Source of the DNA: Picochlorum sp. 'celeri'
Lineage: Eukaryota > Chlorophyta > Trebouxiophyceae
Direction of reading: 5' to 3'
Length of the DNA stretch: 64,000 nt
Assembly (NCBI GenBank): GCA_010909725.1
Contig: JAACMV010000002.1
Span: 558,001 to 622,000, forward strand
The position numbers were made by a program, and so were the translations under genes. This document shows positions 49,901 to 60,106 of the stretch, piece by piece (position 1 is the stretch's first letter; every line of letters starts with the position of its first letter). Below the pieces are notes generated by a model. It was not told where the DNA came from. It saw nothing but the letters and a program-made list of their open reading frames with translations, and searched no databases.

Positions 49901-50364
49901 GCTGGTTTCCATGAGTTCTTAGGCTGTACAACACCGATAGCCTGCTGCACAGGCTGATGGACATGATGTGCCGTCTGAAACTTCTCCTGAGGTGGCCCAT
50001 CACACCCGCGTACATGCTTCACATGTCCCTCAAGACATTTCTCATCACTCTTTGCGCGAGCAATATTGCTTGTATCCGCCAAGCCCCCATTCTGAAACAA
50101 GTGACCCCACAGGGACCCTGAACTGTTCTGGTTACCAACAACTCCCTTGGAGATAATGGGGTGCACCCCGTCCCGCCCAGACACTGTACATTCACGAGCG
50201 CATATGTTTTCTTTGTTCTGATTAGTACTGTGCTCGGTCTGTATCCTCCTCTCAGACAGAGCCTTTTGCTCGAGCATGTCGATCTCCGCGAGATCAAAGT
50301 CCTGCGTCATACAAACCCTCTGTGACTGTTCTTGAACGACATTTATTGCTACAATAGCGCCCAT
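46981..50364 (-). CDS. FANCM: FANCM/Mph1-type DNA helicase
   Basis: SF2 helicase/translocase that remodels stalled forks and limits crossovers. From the first ATG (50364; 50310 is an alternative) the product is 1104 residues after removal of a 69-nt intron (49255-49323, GTGCGT donor, TGTGCAG acceptor). Splicing restores FVRWFPKSKVVFIAPTKPLVSQQ. Helicase motif I is PTGLGKT, motif II DECH, motif III LSATPG, and motif VI QRQGRTGRHGDG. WIYPSHIPERRYQLHAISRALLSNTLVCYPTGLGKT is characteristic of FANCM. Between the lobes lies the long FANCM helical insert. The C-terminal 300 residues are disordered. No ERCC4 nuclease domain is present, as in land plants. It is followed by RAD50 in tandem. Confidence 0.93.
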   Translation of the reverse strand: MGAIVAINVVQEQSQRVCMTQDFDLAEIDMLEQKALSERRIQTEHSTNQNKENICARECTVSGRDGVHPIISKGVVGNQNSSGSLWGHLFQNGGLADTSNIARAKSDEKCLEGHVKHVRGCDGPPQEKFQTAHHVHQPVQQAIGVVQPKNSWKPAHQPMWRPASGSLWEKPETSAPEAENVLNTGAISMALQDNSSRAVDHCDRYLQENPVLPVRNTCPAEDARRETAQVQNMVEDNGQSCRPWYETSDSDEEVELYEDWYYEKREVIPSDIEQNLMACSTTTGGLQVCRNAAQHWIYPSHIPERRYQLHAISRALLSNTLVCYPTGLGKTLIAAVVMHNFVRWFPKVRTNIQGSSFVFVSHMFFGHAVQSKVVFIAPTKPLVSQQMKACQAFMGLRKSLTSEMTGKAKGEERRGSWVDPNVKAYFCTPQTFWNDVKRGICPYELVSCIVVDECHRATGQADVVQALKHMRQVKKSKFRVLGLSATPGSSQEQVQEVINSLGINTVVFKDETDRDVAPYVHKKESETHVVNPEYVGNACRSTLMASLQLIVGDLSGKGHYYGVADAERITRFGMQQARKSYKGGSWHVIQQFTQASILADVRDQLDGYGPKAALDFLQSKLREEKSLKALYSKDPQFSNFVTSLEKAVRQGGPNPKIQKLKQILDSSFTSKNGQKIERAIIFATLRDGVAAITDALASMAPRVRAKSFIGQGGGSRKGAPGMKQKEQKQVLADFSSGECNVLVATCIGEEGLDIPNVDLIICFDAISSPTRALQRQGRTGRHGDGKVIYLVTAGQEEERFNKSAQAMKKLHAQLKEADRYFSLNTNVSRMLPREFTPKLAHIEIDDMHVTPGKASTRTVNTDENTPLAVQLEQIRKAMSSAGQDKTGKKDIRSAESVVNLISPASHGISAQKPETVSCSHTSPMVMGARKRNNYLLDSQSPQNNRESSPLSLEALSLVEKIGKSPMSACKVKPSKLGRLQRARDGLPEEKKPRRKKKKKVAGSPFQDEKKPKKFAAGLIDNEAEHSGRESDALSGDDDGMDQWDSDFINDSTPQGARPSSLPQWHVNKETQSPTPNKLMDLLRARKQGIAQGTQETFRNTPDEYDLHDSFIDDGSLDYESEEIIDRA

Positions 50365-50552
50365 GAATGCAAAATACGTACGAAATCGTCGTCCATTCGA
50401 TGTATAGTGTGTCTCAACTGACGAATGTTGTTGAAGGCTTACGAGTCCATACGTGGATACACTGTGACCCAATTATCCACGTATTATACTACTAAATGGA
50501 AACATTTTAATAACAAGTGAATTATTTAACAAGATTATCTAGAGGAGAGGGG

Positions 50553-53500
50553 CTAATCTATTGGCTCTCGATGGATTCGAGAGTGCTGATTTTCATCCTT
50601 GGTGACTCTCCACAGATACTCAATGTATTCCCTTGATCCAAGTCTTCTTGCGAATTCTTCGTCATGTGTGATGACAATGAGCTGGAAAGAATCAAAATCT
50701 TTGCGGGCAATCATCAGCGACTTGAGAGCTTCGGCAAGGGAAGCTGAGTTCTCAGCATCCAAGTTGGTGGTTGGCTCATCCAGAGCCAAGACACCGCAGT
50801 TGAGGCAAAAATTCTCTGCAAGAGCAAGACGTATAATGAGACATGCTAAGACTTTCTGTCCAGCGCTGCATCGGCCTCGCATGTCCAGCTCTGCGCCTCC
50901 AACATACATGACGACCCTGTAATTGTATGCTGCCCTCTGGGATGTAGTTTCTGTGTCTGCTTTGATCTGGATGTAATCGATATCAACGCCACGATACGTT
51001 TTCTGCCAGAGTTCTTTGATTGTTTTGTTTATTTCGGACATTTTAGAGGCGTGAAATGCGAGAAGAGCACGTTCAAGGGCCTTATAATACTTTTCCAGGT
51101 CTGCTGTTGCCATTTCTATTGACTCTGCCTCAGTGAGGTGAGAAAAATACCTACTGTCAATATCCGAGAATTCCGCACTATGCAATCGATCCTTTGCATT
51201 TTTGATATTTTCTGTGATGGCAGCATAGGATCCTGCTGCCATATCTGCCTCACTCTGCTTGGCAGACCGAATTTGTTGAAGATTTTGTGCCTTTTCTGCA
51301 ATGATTGCTTCGCGTTCAAAGACAGAGTCGTCGACACCCATTTGCTCCATCTCTGTTCTCACTTTTTGCAACTCAGACTCTTTCCTCTTATAATTAAGTA
51401 TATCACTCAATTGCTGTGTAAATTCTTGTGCATCTGCGAATTCCTCGGATTTCCCAGCCATCTCAGCTTGAAGTCCTCGCAAGCTATCATCCAACGCAGT
51501 CTTTTCGTCTTCCATCTGTTTCAAAGATCGCTCCATATCCCTAGCTGCTTGATCCGGATCTCCTTCACCGAACTGAGGCTCAATTGATTTTATCTGGGTG
51601 GAGAACGTCTGAAATAACTGCAAGGATGTTTGCAATTTTCCAAGGGTCTCTTCAAATGCTATGCTGGAATTTTCCTTGTTAGTCACCAGGGATACTTTTT
51701 TCTCCTCCATTGACTTTAATTCGATTGATAACTCAGCAACCTCTGTCGCAAAAATTTCATTTTCCTCGATCAATGAGTTCAGCTCCCTTTCAAAGGAAAT
51801 TTTGGACTCATAACCCTCATTCATGGTCCGAATTTCTTCCTGGAGCTTATGCACTTGGTTCCTCGATTTTGATACATTTTTTTCCATTTCAGAGACATGG
51901 AAAGATAATTTATCACGTTCTTCTTGCTTGGAAGCGCGTGAAGATTCCACCATGGTCAGTTCGTTGTCAATATCCTCAATGGTTCTTGACCCCCCTGATC
52001 CACCAAGTAAGTCCATGTGATGCTTACAGGCCACTTCGTCTTCTTCTATTTGTGCCATCATCTGACACCAAGGCAAGACTATAGATTGAAACAGTTCAGA
52101 AGACGCTGCAAGAGAAGACCTGGATGTTTCCATTTCTTTTTCTGCAGCTTGCACCTCCAATGTTACTTTTGTGAATTCATCAGATGCATCCTGTACCTCC
52201 TGAACAAGCCTGGGTATGACGGAATTCTTCAATCTTTTATATCTTTGAGCATCCGGTTCTATTATTTGCAATGCCCTTAGTTTGGATTCCAGGATCTCAA
52301 TTTCCCCTTGAGCTTTTGAGACCTGTGCTGGAGATTCGAGAATCATCTTTTCTGTTTTTGTTATGAAATCAGACTTTTCCGAATCATTCGCAAATTCTCT
52401 GCTGCAAGTCCAGCATGTGGATGTACACGAGGCATGTTCTTTCTGTTTGGTCCAAATTTCAACATATGCATCACAGTAATTGACCTTTTTCACATTTTCT
52501 TCCTTTTGGCCTTGCAGACTTGCAATCTCTTCACTCAGATTGTCCACATTCCCATCAAATTTACTGTGTATGCTATTTTGCAGTGCATTCAGTTCTTCCT
52601 CAGCCTGTGATAGAGCTTTTTGCTTTGAATCGAGTAAAAATTTTGCTTCTGCATGTCTCGCTTTTGCGGCATTGAAGACCTCTTTGACCTTTGCATCAGC
52701 CTTCTCCTTATTGTGAAGAAATTCTTTGACGTTGCTTTTCAGAGATGAACCATCATGTGGAATTGATGCTGGTGCAATGCCCATATCTATTGCAAGTCTG
52801 CTTGCATTGATTGCTCTGAAACTTTGCTCCTTTTGCTTTAACTTCTGAAGCTCTTGCGACCTGATCTTCATTCTCAAGGAGGATTCTCCTGCTGATGCGA
52901 CTTTGCTTCTCTCCTGCCGAAGCTTTTGAATATCTCCATTAGACTGCTGGATAGCAGCATCCAGATCCTGGATCCTTTTCCCGTGATTGCTTTGCTCAAA
53001 TTCCTCCTCCATCTGTTTCAGTTCCCTCTCAGCTGCTCTCAACTGCTCGACTAAAAAACTGTGCCGACTTTCTACATCTACAGCGATGCTGCTCTGAAGA
53101 TCAGATAGCTTTTGCTGAATTTCAGTGATTCTGGCACCATTGCTTTCTACTGCTTCCTTCTTCAATCGTGATTTTTCCTTCGCTGCACTGATCCTGTCAT
53201 TCAAGGAATCTATTGTTGACTGTAGGGAGTTCTGGTCGCTCCTTTGTTTCGACTTGATTTGCTCTATTTGGCTCTTCATTTCATTCTCTTTGGCATACAA
53301 AGTATCCAAGGTTACTAAAGCCTCTTGTCTGCCGACATTTGAATTCCCATGGAATGGTAAATCTATCTCCAGTCTAATCTTGCCTAACAGGGTCACCAAG
53401 GAGCCCTTGGCACTCCTAAACGCCTCCGCTTTACCAATAGCCTGACCATACGATTTCATGAGAATGTCTTTTCGTCTCAGTACATCCCGAATGTTTTCCT

Positions 53501-54678
53501 CCGCATCTGCTATATAACCTCGCACTTGTTGCATAGACTCTTCCAGTTCAACAAGGCGTGGACCAAATTCTGCCTGAAATCCCTCCACCTCTTGTATTGA
53601 AACGTCGAAATCTTCAGGTTTATATTTCTCTCGTAGATCTGCTACTAATTGGTGGAGTTCAGCCTGGAGAATGTCGTATCGAGCCTTTATTGATGACACT
53701 TGACCCTTTTTGTTTGAAATATCCTTCATTTCTGCTTGCAAGACTTCCAAATCTAGGTCAATCTGTGCTATTTCGGACCTCAGACTAGAGATTGTATTAT
53801 TATGAGCCTCAATAGAATGCTCTCCATCGCTAATTGTCACGCGCAAACGCTGTGCTTCGTTTCTATAGCTTCTGAGCGTTTCCAGCTGCAACCTTTTTTC
53901 TCTGGCTTCTGTCTGTTCTTTATTCCTGAGTTTCTTCAACTCATCTAGTGCTTTGGTATACTTGGTTGCAGCAAAAATATCATCAAAACGCTTCTTGACG
54001 GTGCTGGCATCTGAAAGAGGCCAATTAGACTCTTCCTGATGGACAAATATAACATTCTCTAGGATGGCCTTTGTCACTCCCATTGAGTATGGAACTTCCT
54101 GATTAATATTACTACATCGCTGTGGCAGAGCACAATAATCCTGGATCTCTGGATCCCAAATCGTCAATGCGTTATCCACAGCTTTGAACTTGAGAGTCTT
54201 CTGCTTCTGAGAGAGAGAGAAATTCCGAATTGCCATGAAAGAACCTCTTCGTGGTCCATTAAAACAGAGTTTGATCTGTGCCTTTACCTCCACTTCTCCA
54301 GCAACCTTTGGATCATGAATGAAATTTTGCCCTGACTTTACATTGGGAGGCAAATCGCCTGTACAAGCCATTTTCAGGCATTCAATGATTGTCTGCAAGG
54401 AAAAAAAAACGCCTGTAAGACACACCCCCTCCAACGGAAAAAGAGCACACAAACCTACCGTCTTTCCAGCCCCGTTATGACCAACTATAAGCGTTAATGG
54501 CTTATAAAACGTTATTTTTTCATCATTATCCGGGCTAAAGGCACGTATGCCCTTGATCGACATCTGCAAGAACAAATCAACAAATCGTCATTTCAAACAC
54601 GTGTCCACATATCGGCGACATGCGCATCGTTAAATGCTCAGGAAATATAAATATACGCACAACTTCTATCGTGCTCAT
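50553..54678 (-). CDS. RAD50: DNA double-strand break repair ATPase RAD50
   Basis: SMC-like ATPase of the MRE11-RAD50-NBS1 complex. Three exons: 54661-54678 (18 nt), 54459-54563 and 50553-54392. The first donor is GTGCGT, with a TTGCAG acceptor just before a second ATG. The 18-nt exon encodes MSTIEV, and the spliced start MSTIEVMSIKGIRAFSPDN mirrors plant RAD50. The second intron (66 nt, GTAGGT donor) splits NGAGKT|TIIECLK. The product is 1320 residues. Walker A is GHNGAGKT; the zinc hook CWTC is encoded at 52404-52415 (about residue 700) amid coiled coils; the ABC signature is RCSAGQKVLACLIIRLALAE; Walker B is VLALDEPTTNLD, with ITHDEEFARRLG after it. Domain order is complete. Confidence 0.95.
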
Positions 54679-54838
54679 TGTGAAATGGCATGTAATTTCC
54701 CGCCTGGTGCCCCAGCTGAATTCGTGCCCAACAGAATTCTTTTCAAATGCTTTTCCTGTAACTTTCTTCTTTCATGACGTTTTTACAATATCTATGTCAA
54801 TATAATATAAATATGTTGAATTCTAATTACCGCTGGAG

Positions 54839-57606
54839 TTATTGGACCTGTGCAGGCTGTCCGGAATGGGGGCTCTTTGGAGGGATGGGGAAATCATCCA
54901 AAGAGGACCTAGAAGCGAAGTCTTGCAGAGTTTCCAATCGTTTCCGTTCCTCGGGATTCAGAAGTTGTTCTTTTACTTGCTCAGCCTTTCGTTTCAGAAT
55001 TCGCGTCGGCACCACATCCCAATCTGAGACTCTTCCCATGACAAGCTCTGCAAGAGACTGTACATCTGCCTCACCAACATCCTCCAAGATGTCTTCAACA
55101 TCCACTTGCACATCTGAATCCATCTCAAAGCTCTCATACGGAGTATTCTTCAATAAATATACTAATCGCTCCCCTGACACCGTTTCATCAGTGTTCGTGC
55201 ACAATTCTTCGGCAACAGTCTCAATGACGTGCCGTCTTTCATGCACCAACTTCCATGCCTTGTTGTACGCACGTCTCTGAAGCGCCATGATGCATTCATC
55301 GTGTTTGGTATCTTGCCATGCCGTTGTAGGGTCTTCTTTATCACCCATATACATATTCGTCATGACTGGAGAAGACCTATTAGAAGGATGCAACTTTGAA
55401 TCGATAACAAGCCACTTGGCAAGCGATCCAGCTTTTGAGATCTCTTTGCCAGTCAACAGTGTCACTCCGTCTTCCCCATACATCATCTCTTCACAGCATC
55501 TAGGAACGTATAGAGGCGTCATCAATTCGCAGCATAAATCAAATTGGCTCAGCGGCTCTGATATGTGCACAGCATTTGTAGTGCTTCCTTCCTGCGCAAG
55601 AAGATGCCATGTTCCTCCATCAGATCGTGGCTCTTGTGGCACGAAAAGTATACGAGCCTGAACACCGCCTCTAGGTTTGATAGTCACATATTGAATATCT
55701 GGCAACCCTGGAGTTAAAGCGAAAGCAACGGCTCTCGCGGCTTCAACGAGTGCAAACCGCTTCTTCGCAGGGGAATCTGGAATGCTTGATTGTGGCAGAC
55801 CTACCCGAATCTTCGACATGGCATCTTTCATAATGTCCATATCAATGATGGGCGAATCTTTCCTAACGGCTAAAATAGCTGCCTCATTCAACAGGTTTGC
55901 TAACTCCGCGCCACTATATCCAATAGTTAAATCAGCCACCTTTTCCAGCATTGCATTATCATCTGAGCGATCTATTGGCTTTCCTTTTGCATGGACTTCC
56001 AGAATCTTCAACCTATTCCTAGGGGTGGGCCTTCCCATATGAATAATTCTATCAAATCGACCCGGTCGTAACAACGCATCGTCTAATGCTGATGCAAGAT
56101 TTGTGGCTCCAATTATAAGAACCTGGTCATCTCGAAAGAATCCATCCATCTCAGTCAACAACTGAAGCAACCCTTGCTCTCGTTCTGCTGAACCTGAATC
56201 GGCAATAGTATCATCCCTTGCTTTCCCTATCGCATCAATCTCGTCAATAAATATGATAGCTGGAGCATTCTTACGAGCTGCGCTGAACAGTGACCGTATC
56301 CTTGCCGCAGCCACACCCTGGAACATCTCCACAAACTCCGCTCCATTCGCAGAATAAAAAGGAATCCCTGCTTCTCCAGCCATTGCTTTTGCCAACAGCG
56401 TCTTTCCTGTTCCAGGAGGACCCTCGAGCAAAACCCCCTTGATCGGGTGTGCCCCCATCTCTCTGAATCTCTCCCCTCCCAACAGGATATCCAACACAAC
56501 CTTGATATCATCCTTCACTGCATCGATACCAGCGACATCCTCATACCGTACTCCAGTATCTCTTTTCGTGGCTTTTTTCTTTCCTCCATCCTTCACATCC
56601 TCCTCCACATTAAACGCTGTCGCACGATGCCTTCCCAACTCCTCCGCCATCTCTTCCTGAGCACTCTTCTTCTTCTTCCCAAACTTTTTCAGAACCCAAT
56701 CCCCACCTCCAACTACTAAGCGAAGCACCAATAGTCCAATGATTGGAAGGAATTGCGTACTATACTGGTTCAAAAACACATACGAATCCCCTGGGTCCAC
56801 AACCTGCAATTCTGGCCTCACTTCATTCAACCGAAGCAAATTCTCATACGGCACTCGCAATTGCCCATTCATCATAACTCTCTTCTCCTGATTATCTTTA
56901 ATCAGCCTCATCAGCGTGCCTTCCTCCCACACATCCCCAGGAAGCTCACAATAATACCTATTCTTCTCCATTTTCCACTCTGGAACCTCCTCAGCATACT
57001 GAATAGTCAAATCCTTCCGATCATAGCATACGGTACTAAAGTCAGATTCCGTATTCTCCACCGGAATCTCCACAATAGCAGATTTACCATCCGATAAGAG
57101 CACTAGACGCTTCACCTTTCGTTTATACAGCAACTCCAACAACCTTGCATACGACAACTGAAAGGATCCCGTAGGGGCAAACAAGTCCCCATAGTACACT
57201 TTATCATACAATCTCTTTGCTGAAGACTTGATAGCCCCTGCAACCTCGCGAACAGAGTCTTTGTCCTGGGGAGGTGTCGTCTCCTTCGCCGCCACTGCCA
57301 ATTCAGAATACTACACAGGCGACCATACATTGTCATATACATGTATATAAAAGTACATCCATCATACCCAATCCAACGTACCACTTCCGCAGTCGAAGCC
57401 TCGCATTCCACCACTGGAGAATTCTCCTCAAACGGATTCTTCGATGCTTGCATTCTCAGACTCCGTCTAATTAATATTTTATTACAGATCATTCGAGAAC
57501 AGGGTACCGGCATGTTCCGTGTGTATTGTCTAGAAAGAGCAGCATTGTTCCCGATTCTCGTCTGTGTAGACGGGAGAATTCGAGTACCACGCCGAGCAGT
57601 ATTCAT
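54839..57606 (-). CDS. FtsH-like AAA protein without protease motif (FtsHi)
   Basis: Plastid membrane AAA+ protein of the FtsHi type. Exon 1 (57382-57606, 75 codons) is an arginine/serine-rich transit peptide. Exon 2 starts at 57265 after a 116-nt intron (GTACGT donor, CTCCCCAG acceptor, phase 0). The product is 883 residues. A membrane helix (LPIIGLLVLRLVVGG) precedes the AAA domain. Walker A is GPPGTGKT (about residue 357), Walker B is IIFIDEID, and the second region of homology includes LLRPGRFDR. The FtsH zinc-protease site HEAGH is absent; the matching position (about residue 582) reads LVEAARAVAF. It should therefore be an ATP-driven unfoldase or import motor subunit rather than a protease. 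The acceptor is inferred; alternatives shift about 12 residues. Confidence 0.87.
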
Positions 57607-57895
57607 GATTTCTATCAACCACCACCACCACTCTTATATCTATTTTACAACTGGGTATCTCTGCGATGCTCCCAATGGGATATACCACAGAGCTGGCTCT
57701 GGCATCATGATGCTGCCTCTCTCATGATGAGAGATTGATAGTTGCAAGACAACTCTCCATGTGAAGAGAGAGAGAGAGAGAGGCTCAATCATGAGGCATG
57801 CAGTATCATTCCATGTTACAGTGAGGAGACATGCATTTCATCCACATTCACACACTCACGGAGAAGATCAACCAAACAAATGGCAAGAGGAATCC
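57607..57895. other. spacer with inverted-repeat cluster and GA repeat
   Basis: The 289 bases between the FtsHi start and the stop of the next minus-strand gene hold about six consecutive inverted repeats (57670-57770) and a GA-dinucleotide run (57765-57782). No gene is seen. Confidence 0.5.
57670..57770. repeat. cluster of consecutive short inverted repeats
   Basis: TCCC-AAT-GGGA (57670-57680), CAGAGC-TG-GCTCTG (57688-57701), GCATCATGATGC (perfect, 57702-57713), TCTCTCA-TGA-TGAGAGA (57718-57734), AGTTG-CAAGA-CAACT (57740-57754) and CTCTC-loop-GAGAG (57753-57770) lie almost end to end. Unit sequences are unrelated. Confidence 0.75.
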
Positions 57896-58816
57896 TTATG
57901 CAAGGCAGGATGGGGCACCGAGGCAGGAAAACAGACCAAAGAATTTTGACAATGCGCGCTTTGATCTGCCCATCTTCTTTGCGAAACGCCTCAATCGTGG
58001 CTTTTGCTCGGAGGCAGTGTCAAAGACACTTGCCTTTGTTTGCCCCTCGGAGGCAGCGACACATGGGCCATTGTCTTTGTTTCCATGTTGATGGAAAGAG
58101 TCAGGATCTGCCTTTTCACTGACGATATCGCATGGAACATTATTCTCCTGTCCATTGACAGACTCGTCGACAGATTCGTCGGCAGCAGCTGATGCGGGTC
58201 TGTATGCTCCAATCTTCTCGAGAGAAATAGCACTGATGTCACCCTCTGGCATCTCTGCTGGGCATTGCTCAATGCATGTTTCGCTTGCAAGCTCGTCAGG
58301 AAAAACGTCCAATCGAAGCATATCATCGTTCCATTCTTCTTGACTCAGTTCCTCGAGTCCTGCCAAAACTTCTTCCTGATACACCTTGTCATCCGACAGC
58401 TTGACCAGGAACTGGGCAACATCCTCTCCAAATTCCTCTTCAATATTGAGTGGTTCGAATGTCACAAACACATCCACTTTGTACATATCCTTGTTCACGA
58501 TACAAGAGTGCTTGCATGTCTGGAGCAGGTACGCCAAATCGTCTTCAGTCTCCATCTTTTTCAGATGAATAGGGTTCCCATTGAACCTCTTGCCGGGGAG
58601 TCTGGAAGATACTGATGTAATCTTACCCTTGTGGCCAGCAACGGGGGCAATCGTGTCCATCAAACGGAGATTGAGGTCAGAATAGGTGATATCTGTAGAT
58701 ATTTCAGTCTCCACGCAGAATTTCTGGTTATAGCGCCAGCATCCTTTCTCTTTGAAAAAGTCGCAATTGCAGTGAAGTGCAAGTCGTACAGTCCCTGGAA
58801 CTCGCTGCTCCATCAT
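57896..58816 (-). CDS. PB1-like domain protein, uncharacterised
   Basis: Not recognised at family level. 306 residues from the ATG at 58816. The first 100 residues look like a PB1/ubiquitin-like fold: GTVRLALHCNCDFF at the first strands, ISTDITYSDLNLRLMD as the helix region, a basic GHKGKITSVSSRLPGKRFNG segment, then PIHLKKMETEDDLAYLLQTCK, where the acidic METEDDL resembles a PB1 OPCA-type motif. A second strand-rich part (YKVDVFVTFEPLNI) and an acidic, Ser/Asp/Glu-rich region follow. The end is strongly basic (KPRLRRFAKKMGRSKRALSKFF) with three late cysteines, possibly a lipid-modified or membrane-binding tail. A splice acceptor-like CATGCAG lies before the start, so an upstream exon may exist. 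Confidence 0.55.
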   Translation of the reverse strand: MMEQRVPGTVRLALHCNCDFFKEKGCWRYNQKFCVETEISTDITYSDLNLRLMDTIAPVAGHKGKITSVSSRLPGKRFNGNPIHLKKMETEDDLAYLLQTCKHSCIVNKDMYKVDVFVTFEPLNIEEEFGEDVAQFLVKLSDDKVYQEEVLAGLEELSQEEWNDDMLRLDVFPDELASETCIEQCPAEMPEGDISAISLEKIGAYRPASAAADESVDESVNGQENNVPCDIVSEKADPDSFHQHGNKDNGPCVAASEGQTKASVFDTASEQKPRLRRFAKKMGRSKRALSKFFGLFSCLGAPSCLA

Positions 58817-59469
58817 TGTGAGAGTAGACTGAGTGAATTCACGAGTAAATCTGCATGGCACATACGGTGATATATGTTATTTACAGTGTATTACACAAGG
58901 TTTCGATGCATCTTGTCAAGATGACTCGGCCTTCCACGGTGGGTTTCAACGGTCTCGTCGCCACCAGACTCGTGACACCAAAACACACGCATTCGTCACA
59001 ATGAACATGTATACCGGGTATACATTTCAATTTAGGGATTATATATACCAAATGAGGACAACTATTGGTGAGAATATAGAGTAGATCGACGTGACGTATT
59101 CAAACGGTTGGAATGGATCTGGACTCGAACTTTACATACCTTTGTTACTTCGCGCAGCAATGTGCACTTTGGGTTGTAAATATTATTTACTGGTATTATA
59201 TAACTAACTTGTATTAGATAGAGTCGTCTGGGCGGGTGTTATTCACTCATATGCACATGCATCCATCGCTCAGCGCGCGACCGTTGAATTTGAAAACGGT
59301 AACAACATGCACACACGGATGAAACACGCATTCCACAATATATTGAGATTCAATCTCATCAAGAATTCAACTTTTTATTTGTAAATATAGATATTTGAGA
59401 GGAATTCGAGTCCTTGTTGACTTTTGACACATTCGCTCAACTGTTCACATTACGCATTACGTCAACAAC
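58817..59469. other. divergent spacer with one strong palindrome
   Basis: This 653-base region between two divergent genes has no coding sequence I can support. It contains ATGTATACC-G-GGTATACAT (9-1-9, 59007-59025). An unseen first exon of the left gene may lie here. Confidence 0.45.
59007..59025. repeat. 9-1-9 inverted repeat
   Basis: A perfect inverted repeat of nine-base arms around one G, in the spacer between two divergent genes. Confidence 0.75.
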
Positions 59470-60062
59470 ATGTCTTGTCGATGCAGAGGTATTCGCATAT
59501 GCATAGTATTACCCGATCCTTTTTTTTAATTTTTTCATCTCATGACCCATGACGGCTCGTGTGTGCAGGAAGGAAGGTCGTGACATATTTGAACAGACCT
59601 CAGGTTGCTGTCCAGCACCGTCCGAGTAGGAAGATGGGTGCTCCGCCAATGTATTTGCAGTCGTATGATCTCCATCCCGTGTCACTAGACCTTGCGTCCG
59701 AATCGTCATTGGATGGTGCGTACGAATCGTTCTCGGAACCAAGCGAATGGTGTTTGCCCCTGGAGCCTTGTCAACCGCTGTGGTCTGGAGAGATGGATGT
59801 TCGGGCATGTGTGGGCACTGTCCCTGTCTATGCGAATGAAAATGATTCCAAATCCATTTCTTCAGCTCATGTGATTGTTCTGCGTCGAAAAGACGATGAT
59901 GAAGGTAACGATATCAGCGAGGAGCAGGTGTTTGTTGTCCATGGTGGACACAAATATTCAGATGAGGAATCCGAGTTTTTTGATTTGGCGACGCATGGTT
60001 GGATGCATATTCGGAATGCCATGGCCATTTCTTTCTCCTCGACGTTTTGTCATGCATATTAA
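59470..60062 (+). CDS. unrecognised 170-residue protein
   Basis: I do not recognise this protein. Exon 1 (59470-59488, 19 nt) encodes MSCRCR plus one base and exon 2 (59569-60062) continues, joined across an 80-nt intron (GTATTC donor, GTGTGCAG acceptor, phase 1), giving MSCRCRGRKVVTYLNRPQVAV. Residues 35-80 are rich in Ser, Pro and Glu (SSLDGAYESFSEPSEWCLPLEPCQPLW). Then come DVRACVGTVPVYANEND and HVIVLRRKDDDEG, suggestive of short strands, and an acidic segment EEQVFVVHGGHKYSDEESEFFDL. No signal peptide or membrane helix is evident. The donor is weaker than others in the window, so the first exon is tentative. Confidence 0.5.
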
Positions 60063-60106
60063 TACCATATATAACATATAGAGTTCATTCATTGTAATTC
60101 AATACA

